From Carboxylicivirga longa (GTDB lineage Bacteria; Bacteroidota; Bacteroidia; Bacteroidales; Marinilabiliaceae): a DNA stretch of 64,000 bases. Below the pieces are notes generated by a model. That model was not told the DNA's origin. It ran no database searches and was given only the letters and a program-made list of their open reading frames with translations. The DNA is taken from NCBI RefSeq assembly GCF_050589825.1, contig NZ_JBNGOZ010000024.1, forward strand, positions 4,747-68,746, given 5' to 3'. Positions 37,537-46,365 of this stretch are shown one piece after another; the first letter of the stretch is position 1; each line of letters opens with the position of its first letter. Position numbers and translations under genes: made by a program.

Positions 37537-38358
37537 ATGAAAGTGACAAATCTACTAACTGCTTTTGCCTTAGGTTTATTGGTAATGGCATCGTGCACAA
37601 AAGTTCCCAACACGGGAAAAATGGAGTTTAGCAATCAAACAGACAGTGTGAGTTACGCATTGGGTTATTTGCAGGCTGCCAACCTGAAGAAGCAGTTTCA
37701 GCACTGGCCTTTAGAGGTAGACTCCGCAACGCGTGTGCAGTTAGCAAAAACCCTGGGTAAGGCGGAAGTAAAAAAAGCCAACCTTGAACACCTTGAAGGC
37801 ATGTTTAACGAAATTGATGAAGCCACTTTTATGAAAGGTTTTATGAATGAGTTTGCCTATAGTAAGTCGTATTTCACTGAGATGAATGCCGATATGTACT
37901 TGCGCAAGGTGATGGAAGAGAACCGCAAGGTAAAAGAGGCAGAGCGTGCTGAGAAAGCGGCTGCTAACCTGGCCGAGGGGCAGAAATTTCTTGAGGACAA
38001 TGCCAAGCGTGCCGAGGTAAAAACAACGGCCTCAGGTCTTCAGTACGAGGTACTGAAAGAAGGCAAGGGCGCTGTGGCTACCAAAAGCGATCGTGTGAAG
38101 TGTCAGTACCACGGCACATTGATTGATGGTACGGTGTTTGACAGCTCGGTGGAGCGTAAGGATACGGCGCAGTTTGCTGTAACCGGCGTTATCAAGGGTT
38201 GGACTGAGGCTTTGCAGCTGATGCCTGAAGGTAGTAAATGGCGTTTGTACATTCCTGCCGACCTGGCCTATGGTGAGCGTGGATCAGGTGCTAAGATTGG
38301 CCCTAATTCAACACTTATCTTCGACCTGGATTTAATTGAGGTGGTGAAGAAAAAGTAA
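37537..38358 (+). CDS. FKBP-type peptidyl-prolyl cis-trans isomerase, lipoprotein
   Basis: A 273-residue isomerase with a lipoprotein signal ending at Cys20 (LVMASC), so it probably works in the periplasm or on a membrane. The helical domain (SVSYALGYLQAANLKKQ) is longer than in the upstream paralogue and carries a Lys/Glu/Ala-rich helix at about 120-155. The FKBP domain has VKCQYHGTLIDGTVFDSS, VIKGWTEALQLMPEGSKWRL and ADLAYGERGSGA. It is in operon with the cytoplasmic paralogue and ends in a strong terminator. Confidence 0.93.
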   Translation: MKVTNLLTAFALGLLVMASCTKVPNTGKMEFSNQTDSVSYALGYLQAANLKKQFQHWPLEVDSATRVQLAKTLGKAEVKKANLEHLEGMFNEIDEATFMKGFMNEFAYSKSYFTEMNADMYLRKVMEENRKVKEAERAEKAAANLAEGQKFLEDNAKRAEVKTTASGLQYEVLKEGKGAVATKSDRVKCQYHGTLIDGTVFDSSVERKDTAQFAVTGVIKGWTEALQLMPEGSKWRLYIPADLAYGERGSGAKIGPNSTLIFDLDLIEVVKKK

Positions 38359-38381
38359 TGCTTTAGCGTATAAAAATAAGG

Positions 38382-38417
38382 AAAAGGGATTTGTAAATAT
38401 TACAAATCCCTTTTCTT
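38382..38417 (+). terminator. Terminator after the FKBP pair
   Basis: AAAAGGGATTTGTAA (38382-38396), loop ATA and TTACAAATCCCTTTT form a perfect 15-bp stem ending in T. The remaining ~210 nt before the next gene's stop show no gene. Confidence 0.88.
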
Positions 38418-38627
38418 ATTTATGCTTATGGCTGTTAGCTTCCTGATGGCTGCGGTTGATGCCTTCTCGTTCATAGTGGTGCACGGTGAGCGCACTTCGT
38501 GGTTTTCTATCTTTAGCGGAGGGTGATCGCTCAACTTCCTACCCTCATGATCTTCAGGGAGGTTATCGATAGATGGGGAGCTCTAATGTGCTAAATTGTA
38601 TTTGCCCTACTCGGTTCAGCTCTTTTG

Positions 38628-39590
38628 CTATAGTTCTATTTCTTCTCCCAAATGCTCGTCACGGGCTTTTTCATAAACCAGCTTGGCCGCAAATAAATCA
38701 AAGATACCCTGACCCACGGTTTTGAATAATCGTGTTTCACGAAAACCTAACTCGTTGGGCTGTTCAATAAGTGTTGCCAGATGTTTTACCTGCTCCGGTT
38801 TTACAAGCTCGTTCTTCAGTGGATAAATAAGGTCGCCGCTCTCGTCAATGCCATGCTCGGCATCAATCCATATACTGTCTATCAGGCGAAATAGAGAATC
38901 AGGAAGCTCTCTCATTTCAGGGCGGTAGGAGCCCACACTGATAAAGCACTTGCCCAGTATCAGATCCTCCAGGTTTGGAATAATGGGCTCGGTAGCACCT
39001 GTGGCAGTGGCTACTATCTCGCTGTTAACCACTACTTGTTGAGCATCTTCACACAGTGCCACATCTACATTGGGGCATTTATCGCCCATGAAACTTATAA
39101 AGTTACTGATGGTCTGCGGTGATTGGTCATATACATACACGCGTTCCAGATCGCGTTCATGGCAGGCCATCCAGGCAATGTGTTGGCCTTGCTCACCACC
39201 ACCAATTATGCCCAGTGTGGTTGCCAATGGATCGGACAGGTGACGAATGCCCACACAGGCAACAGCGGCAGTTCGCATGGCTGTTAGCTTGGCACCATTC
39301 AGCAACGCAATGACTTCACCAGTGGCTCCATCATTGAGCATCACTGTTCCATTAATGGCATTTTTTCCATGTTGCTCATTGCCGGGAAAAACGGTCAGTA
39401 GCTTGGTGGTAAATATGTCGGGGCCAACAGATGGCATTAATAGCAGACTGTTGCCGTTGATGTCGTGGTGGGTTCGTTTGGGAGTGAAATAGTCCCGGTC
39501 GCAGGAGGCTTTCAGGGCTAATTCCATGATGTCAATCCACAAAGTGGGTTCGGCTATTTGCTCAATTATTGGTGCAGAGAGAATTCGCAT
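38628..39590 (-). CDS. Ornithine cyclodeaminase / mu-crystallin family protein
   Basis: A 320-residue NAD(P)-binding enzyme. The family includes ornithine cyclodeaminase, alanine dehydrogenase and ketimine reductases. Visible signatures are the substrate-binding MPSVGP region, the conserved lysine and arginine in NGAKLTAMRTAAVA, and the Rossmann motif GIIGGGEQGQHIAW. The reaction cannot be fixed from the sequence. It appears monocistronic. The first residues, MRILSAPIIEQIAE, support the start chosen. Confidence 0.85.
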   Translation of the reverse strand: MRILSAPIIEQIAEPTLWIDIMELALKASCDRDYFTPKRTHHDINGNSLLLMPSVGPDIFTTKLLTVFPGNEQHGKNAINGTVMLNDGATGEVIALLNGAKLTAMRTAAVACVGIRHLSDPLATTLGIIGGGEQGQHIAWMACHERDLERVYVYDQSPQTISNFISFMGDKCPNVDVALCEDAQQVVVNSEIVATATGATEPIIPNLEDLILGKCFISVGSYRPEMRELPDSLFRLIDSIWIDAEHGIDESGDLIYPLKNELVKPEQVKHLATLIEQPNELGFRETRLFKTVGQGIFDLFAAKLVYEKARDEHLGEEIEL

Positions 39591-39878
39591 AATTCTGGTT
39601 AAAATGCTATTGATCGTTCTTTTTCAATGTCTTCAACGGTTTTTGGTAGCGGTTTACTCAGTAATCAACAATTGTTTTCTGTGGATTAAAAAGATCTTCC
39701 TCGTTACGGCAACCATCAAGGTCTTTTGTAATCTTCAAGTTTATTGAAATTTAAGAAATCTCGCAAATGCTTTTTTAACTTTGTAAAGAGCAATTTATTA
39801 ATTTATCTTATATCAGCGTCTCTGCTGCCTTAAGTTATTTAAACCCCGGTGGAATACATTAGAATTGAATAGGCAAAC

Positions 39879-39980
39879 TTAGCTTTTGATACAATCTCTG
39901 ATTGTTTCTTCTAATAGTTGAATGTTTTCTTCACTATAACCAGTTTTGTAATAAACAATCTCTCCATTTTTAATGATCAA
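39879..39980 (-). pseudogene. Remnant of a thioredoxin/TlpA-like gene (C-terminal fragment)
   Basis: Thirty-three codons on the minus strand end in TAA at 39879. They read LIIKNGEIVYYKTGYSEEN followed by IQLLEETI, which resembles the last strand-helix of thioredoxin-fold proteins (a P-T-x-L-I-D-K-N-G-x-I-V-Y pattern). The upstream part with the CxxC site is missing; the frame runs instead into the poly-T of another gene's terminator. The surrounding 447-nt gap (39591-40037) otherwise holds a TAACTTTG promoter-like word at 39776-39783 and no gene. It is a short match, so chance cannot be fully excluded. Confidence 0.45.
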
Positions 39981-39985
39981 AAATA

Positions 39986-40013
39986 TAAAAAAAAAGCTCG
40001 ACGAATTGCCGAG
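39986..40013 (-). terminator. Terminator after the small barrel protein gene
   Basis: On the minus strand CTCG and CGAG (40010-40013 and 39997-40000) enclose a 9-nt loop and lead into nine T. The stem is short but the T-run is strong. It is 25 nt past the stop at 40038. Confidence 0.65.
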
Positions 40014-40037
40014 TTTTAAGGTTAATTGGGGTGTAGT

Positions 40038-40523
40038 CTAAAATTTGTATCGTGCACTAATCGATAAACCCATGTTGAAGTTGTGGTTTGTTGGACCAAA
40101 TCCAAACTGGGGCATGGTGTCCAAACTCAGGTTAATGGGTACTTCCACAAAGTTGTATTCAATACCTATTTGACCACCCAGGCCAAAGTATGCACCAGAA
40201 TCGCCTTTGCCGTCATAATCATTGTCGTAATTCCAGGAGCCTAGAGATACGGCCGGCCCTGCATACCAGTTAAAACCACTCTCGATATCCCACAACCACT
40301 GATAGGCACCCGAAAGGATGAAACCATTTCCATCATTGGCACTGTTAAAGCCAAAATCAATCTCCAGGCGGTTGTAGTTGGAGAGTTTATACTGATAGCT
40401 AACCTGGGAGCCAAAGGTGTTGCCTGCTCCCAGTCGAATACCAATGGCATGTGGGGTATTACCTTGTGCGTGGCTTAGTAATGCCACAACGCATAGTGCT
40501 AATGTTACAAAGTGCTTTTTCAT
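40038..40523 (-). CDS. Small outer-membrane beta-barrel protein
   Basis: A 161-residue protein with a signal peptide (about 1-19, LLSHAQ) and about eight amphipathic strands, for example LEIDFGFNSAND and GAYFGLGGQIGIEYNF, ending in SISARYKF as barrel proteins do. I do not recognise a specific family. It resembles small OmpW/OmpA-barrel-like proteins in size. It stands alone with a terminator downstream. Confidence 0.7.
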   Translation of the reverse strand: MKKHFVTLALCVVALLSHAQGNTPHAIGIRLGAGNTFGSQVSYQYKLSNYNRLEIDFGFNSANDGNGFILSGAYQWLWDIESGFNWYAGPAVSLGSWNYDNDYDGKGDSGAYFGLGGQIGIEYNFVEVPINLSLDTMPQFGFGPTNHNFNMGLSISARYKF

Positions 40524-40887
40524 TTGTAATATACGTTAAAGTGTAAGATTTACATTATAAATTTCTTATTGCGCCCTGGGGTGATTAATCATAAAACCTT
40601 GTGATTCAATGTTTTTGTGGATTCACCTTTGTTTTAATAAGGTGTGCATCCATGGCTATGTTACAAAAACCCTAAGCCGGCTCTGTTGACTTGATGTGGT
40701 TCAGTTTGTTAAAGTCAATTGATTGCAATTGGGCAAGTATGTCAGTCAATTTTGCCTGTGCATACTCAGCGCTTTATTCAGACGGACAAAAGTAATATTT
40801 TTTTGTCTTAGTGATGCCGGATATTGCTATTTAAGGTTGTTTCTAAATTATAAGCTGCTTGGCTCTGGTTCATTCAACCTAGGATCA
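40524..40887. other. 364-nt gap without a gene
   Basis: No coding sequence was seen. A TACTTTTG word on the minus strand at 40787-40794 resembles a -7 element without a -33 partner. If used, it would give the barrel-protein gene a leader of about 255 nt. Confidence 0.5.
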
Positions 40888-43410
40888 TCACCTTTCGCCT
40901 GGCGGCCTGTTTTGTTGAAGCGTTTTTTCCAGTTCTTCATCCCGCCTTTGTAGTTCCTGTTTTTGACTGAGCAAAATGGCTGTTCGCTGTGTTATTTTGC
41001 GCTGCAATAGATTTCGTGTTTTAAGCAATTGACGGATACGTATGCCCATGATGCTTAGGATGAGCATGATCAAGCTGCTGATTAGAAGAATATAAAACCA
41101 TTGACTGTTATCCCATTTAGCCCGTTTAATGATCGTCAGATTCCTGCCAGCTGTTTCGATTGGTTGCAGGCTGCTGTCAAGTGGATAAATGCTGAGGCGG
41201 TAGTGGCCGGGTGTCAGCTTTACAAAGGTGATGTCACCATTTGTATAATGCATTTTGCCTTTGCCATTCGCATCCTCAAGTTGGTAAGCCACTTGTGGGG
41301 GTTCATTACTGCTGTAATCAATAGGGTTTACACGCAGGCTAAATAGTTCAATGTGATGAGGAATAATCAGTTCATCCGTAAAGTTAATGTGTTGCACTAA
41401 CGGATCATTATCACTAATATCCATGCCCGGCTTGATAGATGTATTATCCACTTTAAGATCATGGAGGAAGAGTAGAGGGCTGTTAGTTTGGGTAAGGTAG
41501 TCCGATGGGGTAATGACATTAAAGCCATGGGTGCCACCGAAAAGAAGTTGGCCATTGCTCAGCCGGCAGGCTGCAGCTGGTTGAAATGCTTTGCCTTGTA
41601 CATTTCTGCTGTTGACACTTTCCGGGTTGTGTCCATTGGCAGCATAGCGATAAAGACCCTGGTTGCTGCTGAGCCACAGGTGATGTCCGGCTTCAATAAT
41701 ACTCAATATGGACGCTTTAGAGAGAATCGAATGGGCAAGTTCAAAAGTGGCCTGCTCCTCATTAAAGCGCCAAAGCCCCCGGTCGCTGGCAACGTAGGTG
41801 CTTGAATCACTTGTTAAGCAGGTATAATAACACTTGCCCGCCATAGGCAATGGAAAAATTTCGCCTGTTCCTTCTGTAGTGTTGATGCGCCACATTCCCT
41901 TATTGGAGCTGGCCAGCCATACGCTATTGGCGTCGATGGATTGAATATGCAGAAAGTCTTGCTGGTCATATTCACTGTCATGGTACAAGTGTATTTTCTC
42001 TAAGTTATTATTGCTAAATTTATAAAGACCGTCTCTATGTGCGGCGATATACAATAGTGTGTCGCTGACACAATGTATGTGACGAATAAAGTTACTGTTT
42101 AGATTACTTTTTGTGCTATTAGTGTTCAAAATGTGGTTTTTGGCAAAATCTATGGAGTAGAAGCCTTTGCCTTTTGTGCCTACATACACTTGGTTTAGCT
42201 TTTTGTTGCCGGTGAGTGTGGTGATGGATGTCTGTTCAAAAAGTTTTAGAATTCGCTTTTGAAAGGGCGTGGGGTCCACTTTGTGATACTGCTCATTTAA
42301 CAGAGCCATGCCCGCTTCAGTGCCTACCCAGATATTATGATATTCATCTTCGCAGAAGCCTGTAATAAAGGAGCTGGGCAGTAGTTCACCGCCAGGGATG
42401 TGCTCTATGCCATCGTGCTTGTAGCTGGCCATGCTAAAGCCAGTTTTGTAATAACCTATCCACAGCATGCCCTCCCGATCAATCACCAGGCTTTTCAGCT
42501 TATTCTTAAACGTGTTATCTAGGTGTGGAGACTTGATATGGATATATTCATTGGTGTTGTTAATAATGTGCAGGCCCTGGCTTTCGGTAGCGATGAAGAG
42601 ACCATAGTCGGGGTGATGGCTGATGCCTGTGATCTGCGCACTAGAGAGGAGCGTTAGTTCCTCGGGAAGTTTCTGAAGCTGATAGTTTTCATCCAGCCGT
42701 AGAAGTCCGTTTTGTTGGGTGGCCACCCAGTAAGCATTATCGACTTTGAGCACTTTGTTAATGTCTTGAATAGGCAGAGGGATCTCCCCCCTTTTATCAT
42801 AAGTACCACTCTGCTCGTTTAGCTCCACAATTTCGCCGGCATGGGTAAAGAGGCAAAGTAGGTGGTTCTCCAGTGAGAAGATAGCCCGTATGTCTGGCGC
42901 ACCTCTGGTTAACACCTCTTCAAAGGTATAGTGGATGAGGCTCGTATCGACCACTTGCACAAGACCCTTTGTGCTGCCTGCCCAAAGCTGTTTATTAATG
43001 GACGACAGGATGTTGATGTAGGTCTTACTGATGTCTGTTTTGTTTTGTGATGTTTTAATTCTCCTGTGTGTACCTGTTTTTATATCTACCTGAATGAGTC
43101 CCTGACCCCAGGTGCCGAGCCATATGGTTTGGTTTTGCCCTTCGATAATGGATTTTACCGGTGTGTTAAGGCTAAAAAGCGAATCATTCACAAAATGGCT
43201 GAGGGGAATGAACTCATGTCCCGTAAACAGATCCATGCCGCCATTGGTACCAATCCATATCATGCCATCGGAGGTACGATGAAAGCAGTGTATGGTGCCG
43301 TCCGATAGGCCATGGTTAAGGTTGTAGGATTGAAACTTCATCCGGGGAACACCGTTTAAGGGGTACTGCATCACAAGCAGTATTAGCAGACATAAAGGGC
43401 GGTAGCGCAT
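40888..43410 (-). CDS. Two-component-type sensor (propeller + Y_Y_Y + membrane helix) lacking an output domain
   Basis: An 840-residue protein with the periplasmic layout of hybrid two-component sensors. A signal or anchor is at the N terminus, then many Reg_prop blades (for example DGMIWIGTNGGMDLF, REGMLWIGYYKTGFS, YHNIWVGTEAGMALL), then a Y_Y_Y-like domain at about 690-765. A membrane helix follows (WFYILLISSLIMLILSIMGI) and a short coiled coil (QRKITQRTAILLSQKQELQ). It stops there, ending in QQNRPPGER, with no histidine kinase, receiver or DNA-binding domain. No kinase gene follows. It lies 13 nt after the DJ-1 gene on the same strand. Confidence 0.85.
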   Translation of the reverse strand: MRYRPLCLLILLVMQYPLNGVPRMKFQSYNLNHGLSDGTIHCFHRTSDGMIWIGTNGGMDLFTGHEFIPLSHFVNDSLFSLNTPVKSIIEGQNQTIWLGTWGQGLIQVDIKTGTHRRIKTSQNKTDISKTYINILSSINKQLWAGSTKGLVQVVDTSLIHYTFEEVLTRGAPDIRAIFSLENHLLCLFTHAGEIVELNEQSGTYDKRGEIPLPIQDINKVLKVDNAYWVATQQNGLLRLDENYQLQKLPEELTLLSSAQITGISHHPDYGLFIATESQGLHIINNTNEYIHIKSPHLDNTFKNKLKSLVIDREGMLWIGYYKTGFSMASYKHDGIEHIPGGELLPSSFITGFCEDEYHNIWVGTEAGMALLNEQYHKVDPTPFQKRILKLFEQTSITTLTGNKKLNQVYVGTKGKGFYSIDFAKNHILNTNSTKSNLNSNFIRHIHCVSDTLLYIAAHRDGLYKFSNNNLEKIHLYHDSEYDQQDFLHIQSIDANSVWLASSNKGMWRINTTEGTGEIFPLPMAGKCYYTCLTSDSSTYVASDRGLWRFNEEQATFELAHSILSKASILSIIEAGHHLWLSSNQGLYRYAANGHNPESVNSRNVQGKAFQPAAACRLSNGQLLFGGTHGFNVITPSDYLTQTNSPLLFLHDLKVDNTSIKPGMDISDNDPLVQHINFTDELIIPHHIELFSLRVNPIDYSSNEPPQVAYQLEDANGKGKMHYTNGDITFVKLTPGHYRLSIYPLDSSLQPIETAGRNLTIIKRAKWDNSQWFYILLISSLIMLILSIMGIRIRQLLKTRNLLQRKITQRTAILLSQKQELQRRDEELEKTLQQNRPPGER

Positions 43411-43423
43411 GGCGTTGTAGGGA

Positions 43424-43975
43424 TTATGTTTTTACTAACATCTTTTTTGCTAACTCATTGGCGAGCTCAGGGGAGCACAGGGTACGGATCAGGTTGAGGG
43501 CGAAGGGCATGGCTGAACCAATACCATTGGCTGTTATAATGTGGCCGTCGATTATAGAAGCATCGTTGGTGATGGTGGCGCCTTTAAGGTGTTTTTCAAA
43601 TCCGGGATAGCAAACTGCTTTTTTATTTTGCAACAGGCCTAACTCTCCCAGTATGAGTGGAGCTGCACAGATTGCTCCCAATATTTTATTACGATCGGCA
43701 AAGTCAATAATTAATTGTCTTAATGCTGCATGTGCATTCAGATTATTGGTGCCGGGCATGCCACCGGGCAGTATCAGGGCATCGTAGGTGTTGAAGTTTA
43801 TGGATTCAAAAAGCGCATCGGCTACGACGGGTATATCATGGGCACCCTTCACAGTGGCCTGTCCTGTAATGGATACGGTGGTGACCTCAATACCGGCTCT
43901 TCTTAATACATCAACGGGGGTAAGGGCTTCTACTTCTTCAAAGCCCTCGGCTAAAAATACGGCAACTTGCTTCAT
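43424..43975 (-). CDS. DJ-1/PfpI family protein (YajL-like)
   Basis: A 183-residue protein of the DJ-1 superfamily, which includes glyoxalase/deglycase-like and stress-protective proteins. The reactive cysteine is Cys103 in GAICAAPLIL and the partnering glutamate is in EGFEEVEAL near residue 14-15. Conserved LILPGGMPGTNNL is present. Length is typical of YajL/ThiJ. It is the first gene before the output-less sensor, 13 nt apart. A TAGATTTG element on the minus strand at 43999-44006 is a likely -7 box. Confidence 0.92.
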   Translation of the reverse strand: MKQVAVFLAEGFEEVEALTPVDVLRRAGIEVTTVSITGQATVKGAHDIPVVADALFESINFNTYDALILPGGMPGTNNLNAHAALRQLIIDFADRNKILGAICAAPLILGELGLLQNKKAVCYPGFEKHLKGATITNDASIIDGHIITANGIGSAMPFALNLIRTLCSPELANELAKKMLVKT

Positions 43976-44273
43976 AATATCGTGTTACTTGATAATCACA
44001 AATCTAATGAAATAAAAAATGGGGTGCTTAATCAATTATCGTTCATCTTGCAAAAAAAAGGTATTGGTAATCGGATTGTTAAAGCCGCTTCCGGCTTGTC
44101 AGCCATGTTTATACAACTGTCGCCCCTTCGGGCTTGGACGTTGGTGTCATTGTCATCCGGAAAGCCGCAGATTTTCTCTGCAGGGGAATTACATGATGAA
44201 TTGAGGATGAGAGTAATAAACAAAAAAAACAACTGCAACGCAATTGAATATTATGGGGTAAGAAAACGACAAA

Positions 44274-44315
44274 GGCCGCAAAGCTACGGGAGATTAAACC
44301 CGGTAACTTGCGGCC
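44274..44315 (-). terminator. Terminator of rho
   Basis: GGCCGCAA (44274-44281) pairs with TTGCGGCC (44308-44315), with an inner GGG/CCC pairing. On the minus strand a T-rich run follows. The rest of the 363-nt gap between rho and the DJ-1 gene has no supported gene. Confidence 0.75.
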
Positions 44316-44338
44316 TCTGTGGTATCTTAGATTAATTC

Positions 44339-46063
44339 TTATCCGTCATTCATCGAAATCAGGAATTCTTCGTTTGACTTGGTCTTACGCATTCTGTCAT
44401 GCAGAAATTCCATGGCTTCAACGGCCGTCATATCTGACAGGTAGTTACGCAGTATCCAAATGCGGTTCATCATCTCCTGATCCATCAACAGGTCTTCACG
44501 ACGTGTGCTTGACAGATTGACATCCACTGCAGGGAAGATACGCTTGTTAGACAGGCGACGGTCGAGCTGCAGCTCCATGTTACCCGTTCCCTTAAATTCT
44601 TCGAAGATCACCTCGTCCATTTTCGATCCCGTCTCAGTCAATGCTGTGGCAATGATGGTTAATGATCCACCTTTCTCGATATTACGGGCCGCACCAAAGA
44701 AACGCTTTGGACGGTGCAGGGCATTGGCATCAACACCACCCGACAGTACCTTGCCCGATGCAGGTGATACAGTGTTATAGGCACGTGCCAGGCGCGTAAT
44801 AGAGTCTAACAGTACCACTACATCATGTCCGCATTCTACCATGCGCTTGGCTTTTTCTAGCACAATATTGGCCACTTTCACATGACGCTCGGCCGGCTCA
44901 TCAAAGGTTGATGATACCACTTCGGCATTAACGCTGCGTGCCATGTCAGTTACTTCCTCGGGGCGCTCGTCGATCAGCAGAATGATCATATAAACCTCGG
45001 GGTGGTTGGCGGCAATGGCGTTGGCCACATCTTTTAGTAATACCGTTTTACCGGTCTTGGGCTGTGCCACAATCAGTCCGCGCTGTCCTTTACCAATGGG
45101 CGAAAACATATCCACCACACGCGATGACAGGTTGGCTTTGGGGCCTGTTGTCAGGTCAAATTTCTCATCGGGGAAGATGGGCGTGAGGTGATCGAAAGGC
45201 ACCCGATCGCGCACATAGGCAGGCTGACGTCCATTGATCTGCTCCACCTTAATCAGTGGGAAATATTTCTCGCCTTCTTTAGGCGGACGGATGGTGCCCA
45301 ATACGCTGTCGCCTGTCTTCAGGCCGAAAAGCTTAATTTGCGAGGCCGACACATAAATATCGTCGGGTGAATTCAAGTAGTTGTAATCCGATGAACGCAG
45401 GAAGCCATAGCCGTCAGGCATAATCTCCAGTACGCCAGATGCAGAGATAATACCTTCAAACTCATATTGCTTGTCATTGCGATCCTGCTGGCGGCGATTA
45501 TGGTCACGTCCCTTATCATTCTGGTAGCGGCGCTTACTACTATCATCCTGCTGACGGTTATCGCGTGGCTGATTTTCTTTTTCTTTCTCTTTTTCTTCGC
45601 GGCGGCGGGGTTCACGTTGCTCACGTGGAGTCTCTGTTTTCTCTTCTTTAGCGACAGGTGTCTCTGTCTTTTCAACGGTTGGTTTTTCCACCGCTTTTTC
45701 TATACGAGCTTCCTGCTTGTCTTTTTTAGGTGTTTCCTTAGTCTCGGGTGACTTTTCGGCTTTTGCCGGAGCCTCTTCTTTGGGGGAGATGGCATCAGCA
45801 GCTTCGGCAATCTTTGATTTTACGGATGAGGCAACAGGGCCTTCATTGCGTTGGGTACGTGGTCGTTTGCTGCGGGGTTTCTTTTCGGCTGGTTTTTCTT
45901 TTTTGGGCTTCTTATCGCCCGATACCTGGATGGCTTGTTCGTCAAGAATCTTGTATACCAAGTCTTGCTTTTTGTAGGACTCAACGCGTTTTACATTGAG
46001 TTCTTTGGCTATTTGACGCAACTCGGTCAATAGCTTCTTGTTCAGTTCGAGTATATCGTACAT
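44339..46063 (-). CDS. rho: Transcription termination factor Rho
   Basis: RNA-dependent hexameric ATPase that ends transcription. The 574-residue protein has an N-terminal helical domain (MYDILELNKKLLTELRQIA). A low-complexity Lys/Glu/Pro/Arg-rich segment follows at about residues 50-195, inserted before the RNA-binding cold-shock-like domain (ASGVLEIMPDGYGFLRS). The ATPase domain has Walker A AQPKTGKTVLLKD, Walker B VVVLLDSITRLARAYN, and the Q/R-loop region. The E. coli protein is 419 residues; the extra length is the charged insertion, a feature known from other Bacteroidota. Confidence 0.97.
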   Translation of the reverse strand: MYDILELNKKLLTELRQIAKELNVKRVESYKKQDLVYKILDEQAIQVSGDKKPKKEKPAEKKPRSKRPRTQRNEGPVASSVKSKIAEAADAISPKEEAPAKAEKSPETKETPKKDKQEARIEKAVEKPTVEKTETPVAKEEKTETPREQREPRRREEKEKEKENQPRDNRQQDDSSKRRYQNDKGRDHNRRQQDRNDKQYEFEGIISASGVLEIMPDGYGFLRSSDYNYLNSPDDIYVSASQIKLFGLKTGDSVLGTIRPPKEGEKYFPLIKVEQINGRQPAYVRDRVPFDHLTPIFPDEKFDLTTGPKANLSSRVVDMFSPIGKGQRGLIVAQPKTGKTVLLKDVANAIAANHPEVYMIILLIDERPEEVTDMARSVNAEVVSSTFDEPAERHVKVANIVLEKAKRMVECGHDVVVLLDSITRLARAYNTVSPASGKVLSGGVDANALHRPKRFFGAARNIEKGGSLTIIATALTETGSKMDEVIFEEFKGTGNMELQLDRRLSNKRIFPAVDVNLSSTRREDLLMDQEMMNRIWILRNYLSDMTAVEAMEFLHDRMRKTKSNEEFLISMNDG

Positions 46064-46179
46064 AACTATATCAACAATATTTTAAGAAATATCTTCTGGA
46101 TTAATTTTGTCTTTGAATGATCCTGTTCGAAAGTTATAATAAGGATTGAGCACCTGACAGGTGTCAACATTAGTTGTTG

Positions 46180-46209
46180 CAAATCTATGGAAAGTTTGCC
46201 TACATGCAA
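46180..46209 (-). promoter_or_regulatory. Promoter of rho
   Basis: On the minus strand TTG (46207-46209), a 19-nt spacer and TAGATTTG (46180-46187) form a consensus promoter. The leader would be about 110 nt, long enough for autoregulation, which is known for rho in other bacteria. Confidence 0.75.
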
Positions 46210-46365
46210 AATTTTTTTATTAAATATATGAAATGTCTGTATTTTTTTAATTGTCAATCACTTTGTCATTACAAAAAAAAAAGGCAATTTTAATTATCCT
46301 TAAGAACAAAAAACTTAGCACCCGCGTTGATATAATAAATCAGAACCAAACATAACTGATTCGAT

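Noticed and set aside
40700..40890. Frameshift joining the output-less sensor to a histidine kinase
   Set aside because: None of the three minus-strand frames after the stop shows H-box, N-box or receiver motifs.
44032..44238. 68-codon minus-strand frame with a lipoprotein-like start (LNSSC)
   Set aside because: After the hydrophobic start there is no plausible mature protein, no promoter element, and the region is just downstream of the DJ-1 promoter. Not supported as a gene.
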